NCBI GenBank assembly: GCA_027596945.1
Contig: JADGJH010000950.1
Location: 1-12,910 of the forward strand
Source: Physocladia obscura
Lineage: Eukaryota; Chytridiomycota; Chytridiomycetes; Chytridiales; Chytriomycetaceae
DNA length: 12,910 nt
Direction of reading: 5' to 3'
Every line of letters begins with the position of its first letter. The stretch's first letter is position 1. Below the pieces are notes generated by a model, which saw nothing but the letters and a program-made list of their open reading frames with translations, did no database searches and was not told the DNA's origin. A program made the position numbers and the translations under genes. Below are positions 9,501 to 12,910 of this stretch, piece after piece.

Positions 9501-11044
9501 TGTGTCGTACACTTTTTATAATTCCTGTCCATCAAAACGAATTTATTCGCATGATTGAAATGGTTTTGGTTAAATATTATGACAAAATTCTTGCACGATA
9601 CCGAACGTTGATGGCTGGAGATCAATTACACGAAGATTACGAAGGTGTTGGAATTATAAGCGCTGGATGGGCATGCGAAGACGAAATTGTTCAATTACTG
9701 TTGAAAAACACATATTTTATGCCTGGAGTTAGTCTAGCAAAGTTATATTTCTGCTATTGAACTTTTCCTGATTATGTTACGCAGGTTCCGAATCTTGAAA
9801 TCAACAAAGCCTTGGCAGAGAGTGTCAGTTACTAATATAAATATTGAGTCATACTTAAAGGGCTATTTATTTCAGGAAACGTATGTTGAAATGAGTTTCA
9901 AAAGAGAACGTTCTTTTTCACGGGGAGAGCTTGTTTTCGATTTGAGAAAATTACAAGACCTTGCTCATATGCACCACAGCATGGTAAAAAATTAATTTTT
10001 TTCTACTATACTTTTCCATTTCGACTAAAAAAAAAGAAAGGACTGGTTCATTGCACAAATAGCTCATTTACGGGTTACTGAAAAATCAGTGCGACGAATT
10101 CCGCCGCTTTTGAAGCCTCGCATTAGTGAATCTCTAGAATCAAGCGCATCACTGGTATTAATATAAAAATACATTCAATGATTTAAATATTTGCAGAATG
10201 ACCAGCGTACATCAACCGAGAGTCTTCCTCCGCTTGTTGTCGAAAATGAAGACGATGTACAACTGCCGCTTAACAAAGAGATGACAAGCAGATTTGATTC
10301 AATCATCAATTACTACCAAGAACTGTCAGAAACATATTTGTTTGCTTTGCGTGTTGAGCTTCGGTGTCATGCAATGTATTATTTGGATTTGGCAATGCGT
10401 GAGGTTGCATTGAACGAATTTTTTGGCACTCTTCCTCATTTTTTTTCCCATAGGGCAGCTATTATTTAGAAAATGAGCCATATGAACCGGATTCTTACAT
10501 TAATTCTTTAAACCAAGACTTGATAATGATCCAAGAGACGGTTTCTTCTGCCTTGCCTCTTCGAAAGATTAGGTAGTAAGATTATTTTAATTTGCATACT
10601 AATCTGAAGAAAAGATTCTTGTATGATGGCTTATCATATTTAATTATGCACCTTCTTTGTTTAAATTTAAAGTACGTAAAGAGAATCAACAAGTTTGGGG
10701 TGATGAAATTACTTCGAAATGTGGAATCTCTTCAGCAAAGCATGACAAATATTGCAGGCGTTCATGAAAAGGGACTGGAACGTGTGCGTGTATACTTTGA
10801 AATGTTGCAGATGTCAGGCCCAGTGAGTTTTTCTGCCAGATTTCAATTGATTTCTTGGAATTAATACTTATTTTCACAGCAAATATTAAATTACATGGAA
10901 ATGCATAATGGCGAATTTACATTTGAAGAATATAAAATTGTTCTCGATTTGGTTTTCCAGGATGTTTTTGAGGATTCTAATATTTCGAACCAGGAATATT
11001 TGCATTGCTTGGATGGATTGAAGACTTTTTTTATCAATCATTAA
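6534..11044 (+). CDS. SEC8: Exocyst complex subunit Sec8 (EXOC4)
   Basis: Subunit of the eight-protein exocyst, which tethers secretory vesicles to the plasma membrane. Twenty-five exons give 1081 residues (human ~974, yeast ~1065): 6534-6857, 6915-7032, 7075-7169, 7239-7363, 7417-7585, 7638-7762, 7824-7834, 7901-7944, 7992-8099, 8150-8220, 8273-8456, 8503-8530, 8576-8616, 8707-8835, 8862-9154, 9216-9316, 9359-9417, 9467-9727, 9785-9823, 9876-9983, 10041-10154, 10197-10403, 10454-10572, 10615-10822, 10880-11044. Residues 1-85 are a charged, Arg-rich disordered extension. WDFMSTDKFNPVPHALALMD (~101-120) is the fungal-type Sec8 start. The coiled-coil part includes LQKVPDKVESL, followed by IDELNNHIYLKS. 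Later blocks ISAGWACEDEIVQLLLKN, DLAHMHHSM and MKLLRNVESLQQSMTNIAG match conserved C-terminal helices. Two junctions are unusual: an 11-nt exon 7 and a 26-nt intron after exon 14. Introns are otherwise 42-90 bp. No frame break was found. Confidence 0.93.
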
Positions 11045-11130
11045 ACAAATATTTGTGTGTCACATGCTTCAAATCAAATTTCAGCCTAAAAGCATTTTAT
11101 AAATTTTGGTTATTGTGAATTTGGACCAAA

Positions 11131-11136
11131 AATAAA
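11131..11136 (+). terminator. Possible SEC8 polyadenylation signal (AATAAA)
   Basis: The first AATAAA after the SEC8 stop codon lies 87 bases downstream, in an A-rich stretch with a second overlapping AATAAA-like element. It may already be in the compositionally different right arm, so it could be unrelated to SEC8. Fungal genes often use weaker signals. Confidence 0.25.
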
Positions 11137-12428
11137 ATAATAAAGAATCAAATAATCAATTGAGATTCACCACAGTAAATTAGTGGGAAGTAGATCCAGA
11201 ATAAATTTGGAATATGTCTAAACCCTGGTTAGGCTCTAAGAGTAGTCAGGTAGTACCCTTCATACTCTGAAAATAAATAGAATAAACAAAAACAGGTAAG
11301 TATGTTGAAACTCCATGCAAAATATAATCAATCAATTAATTTTCTGTGTAATAAGAATTGAAATACAGTACTTTCATAAAAAATCTGAAGTTTAAGTTCT
11401 AATATGACTGACAGACCATAACAAATGAAAGAGACCCTCTACAGTGATTGCAGCATTAAAATAGTGGGTAAAGATAATGAAGTACAAGAGAAGCATCATA
11501 AATAATATTTCTGTCTGGTTTTTCAGCTGCCTTATCAAACAACTTTTATTATCATTGATTTACACAGCATATAAGCATATAGAGACTCATTCTTAACTTG
11601 CTATACATAAATGAGCTTAAGCTTGTGCAGATAACAAGGGTAACATTGTAATGATGAAAGGATGAATGAAGTTGTGGTTTTGGCCAAAGGCACTATTGGT
11701 ACAGCAGTTTTAGTTACTGAAGTGGTGCTACAATGGGCTCTAAATATAGAAATAGTTTCACTAAAATTGATGGTAAGAGATGCTGGAAGTCCAAAAATGG
11801 CTCTGTACATGGCAAATTAACAAAGTATAGTTAATAAATACAAACACAATGTTTTCTCTTTTTTCATTTAAGATACAAGTCTTTGTTCTTGCACCACCAA
11901 TAAGAGAAACCCTTTTCTTTACACTCAGGCTGCACTCTGTCAATTCCAGCATTTAGTGCCCCCTCATCACCTATTTTCCTGGTCACCTGACCATTTCCTG
12001 TCACCTAAAAATAAACTTCAACTTCTCTTACAAGCTTGTATTCACTGGTCCAATCATCTGCAGTCTGCTCTTTTTGGTGACAGCAATGCATCCTAGCCCT
12101 GGGAAATATGCCCCCTCAAAGGATGGTATACTACTGTAGGATATCCACTGACTCATTCTACAACAGTGCCAAATTTGTTTCAGGTGTCATAGAAGGCAGG
12201 GAATGGAAGGGGTGTAAAGAGAAGGTTAGCACTTATCCCTGGGGCTGCTGTAAATCCCGTACAGTAGCTCTAAGTGTTATTCTCGTGGTTAAAGACCAGC
12301 AGTAGTGTAAAGACACCAGTGGTTATTTGTCTGTTGTTTTTGTTCTTTTTGATTATTCATGTTTTGGTTTCTGTTATTAATTGTTGGGTTTTGGAATTAA
12401 ATTAAAAATGTTCTGAAAAAAAAAAAGC

Positions 12429-12449
12429 ATGTTTGCAGGATGCAAACAG
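12429..12449. repeat. Short perfect hairpin
   Basis: TGTTTGCA and TGCAAACA are perfect inverted copies with a 3-base loop (GGA), directly after an 11-base A run. A stem of 8 bp can occur by chance in a window this size. No U-tract or neighbouring gene gives it a role. Confidence 0.4.
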
Positions 12450-12479
12450 CTCTGCAAGGCCAGTGGTGCATTAAGCTCA

Positions 12480-12515
12480 ACAAATAAATAAAGTATAAAT
12501 AAATAAATATTTATA
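12480..12515. repeat. Imperfect AAAT tetranucleotide repeat
   Basis: Two short blocks of AAAT/AATA units (around 12480-12490 and 12497-12510) are separated by an interruption. This is a degenerate microsatellite within the CpG-poor right arm, with no coding role seen. Confidence 0.6.
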
Positions 12516-12910
12516 AAGCTAATTATTGAGTAATTGTTTTGAACAAACTCAACCATCATGTAAGAATGTCACATCTGTCACAAGGCAATCAGATTGAATT
12601 GAACTCATTGAGAAAAAATGACTCCATGACAAAAAAAATCAACGAAAACTAATCCCAATCAATTTAATATGTTCTTGACAGAAATTTTTGAACTTTCCAA
12701 GCAAAGTGGTATAGCATCATAGACAGTAAATTTTTAAGCTAAAACTGAGGAAATCTTGTTAAAAAACATAATGCAATAATCCTTTATTTTTTGTAACAAT
12801 AGTATTATCAATTAGGAAAATTTTATTGCCTTTATTGGAAAGATTTTGCAAAAAGGAATTCCTTGTGAGAATTCACTGTGAGACCACATGAAGTTCTTAG
12901 AATTTCTCTT

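Larger units (their letters stand above)
11045..12910. other. Non-genic, CpG-depleted right arm
   Basis: About 1.9 kb without a gene I can recognise on either strand. Open frames here are at most 69 codons and show no family motif. Bases 10988-12257 contain no CpG, and only three are seen from there to the end (12258, 12284, 12643), while the 60 bases 6541-6600 alone hold nine. TpG and CpA are common, as expected from decay of methylated CpG. Short A runs, AAAT repeats and a small hairpin are the only local structures I see. It may belong to another genome (host or contaminant) or to a methylated repeat region of the same organism. Confidence 0.75.

Noticed and set aside
11864..12004. Minus-strand 46-codon frame after a TTTATTTTTAG acceptor, ending in TGA
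   Set aside because: It resembles a terminal exon and has a Cys/Trp-containing end (YWWCKNKDLYLK), but I found no upstream partner exon and recognise no family. One such frame is expected by chance in 1.9 kb.
12108..12305. Plus-strand 65-codon frame with several Cys
   Set aside because: No family resemblance, no splice context and no neighbouring exons. The surrounding sequence is CpG-decayed and probably non-coding.
11045..12910. A transposon or tRNA/rRNA gene in the right arm
   Set aside because: I found no transposase-like or reverse-transcriptase-like frame, no long terminal or inverted repeats and no cloverleaf-type sequence. An unrecognised dispersed repeat remains possible but cannot be shown from one copy.

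Overview
The first 11 kb look like a compact, AT-rich nuclear locus from a fungus, probably an early-diverging lineage. Four protein genes are broken by many introns, mostly 42-70 bp with GT-AG ends. Each gene gives one clean conceptual protein once the introns are removed. The fungal assignment rests on sequence style: the Fis1 core (RRRECLYYLSIGNYKLSNY), the Sec8 N-terminus with an FNPV-type motif, and an AP-3 beta subunit without an ear are all closer to fungal than to animal forms as I know those families. No search was run, so the lineage is inferred.

Layout from left to right. Bases 1-104 are low-complexity homopolymer runs at the contig edge, probably lying in an intron. A minus-strand gene at 105-2646 is cut off at the left edge. 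It encodes a TPP1/Tpz1-like shelterin protein: an N-terminal OB-fold followed by a very long disordered tail. Only 25 bp separate its start codon from that of the plus-strand gene FIS1 (2672-3329), a mitochondrial fission adaptor with a C-terminal anchor. FIS1 converges, with a 53-bp gap, on the minus-strand AP-3 beta-adaptin gene (3383-6501). That gene's start codon is 32 bp from the start of the 25-exon plus-strand gene SEC8, an exocyst subunit (6534-11044). The genes therefore form two divergent pairs that meet tail to tail. They do not share one pathway: one acts in telomere protection, one in mitochondrial and peroxisomal division, one in Golgi/endosome-to-vacuole transport, and one in tethering of secretory vesicles.

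From about 11.05 kb to the right edge I recognise no gene, and the base composition changes sharply. Not one CpG occurs between 10988 and 12257, and only three occur from 10988 to the end, although CpG is frequent in the gene block. This right arm is either DNA from a different, CpG-methylated genome joined by assembly or transfer, or a methylated and decayed repeat region of the same organism.

The points most worth following up are the fungal TPP1/Tpz1 homologue with a possible telomerase-recruitment (TEL patch) motif, the CpG switch, a 26-nt intron and an 11-nt microexon in SEC8, a stop-free 57-nt intron in the AP-3 beta hinge, and the very short divergent promoters.
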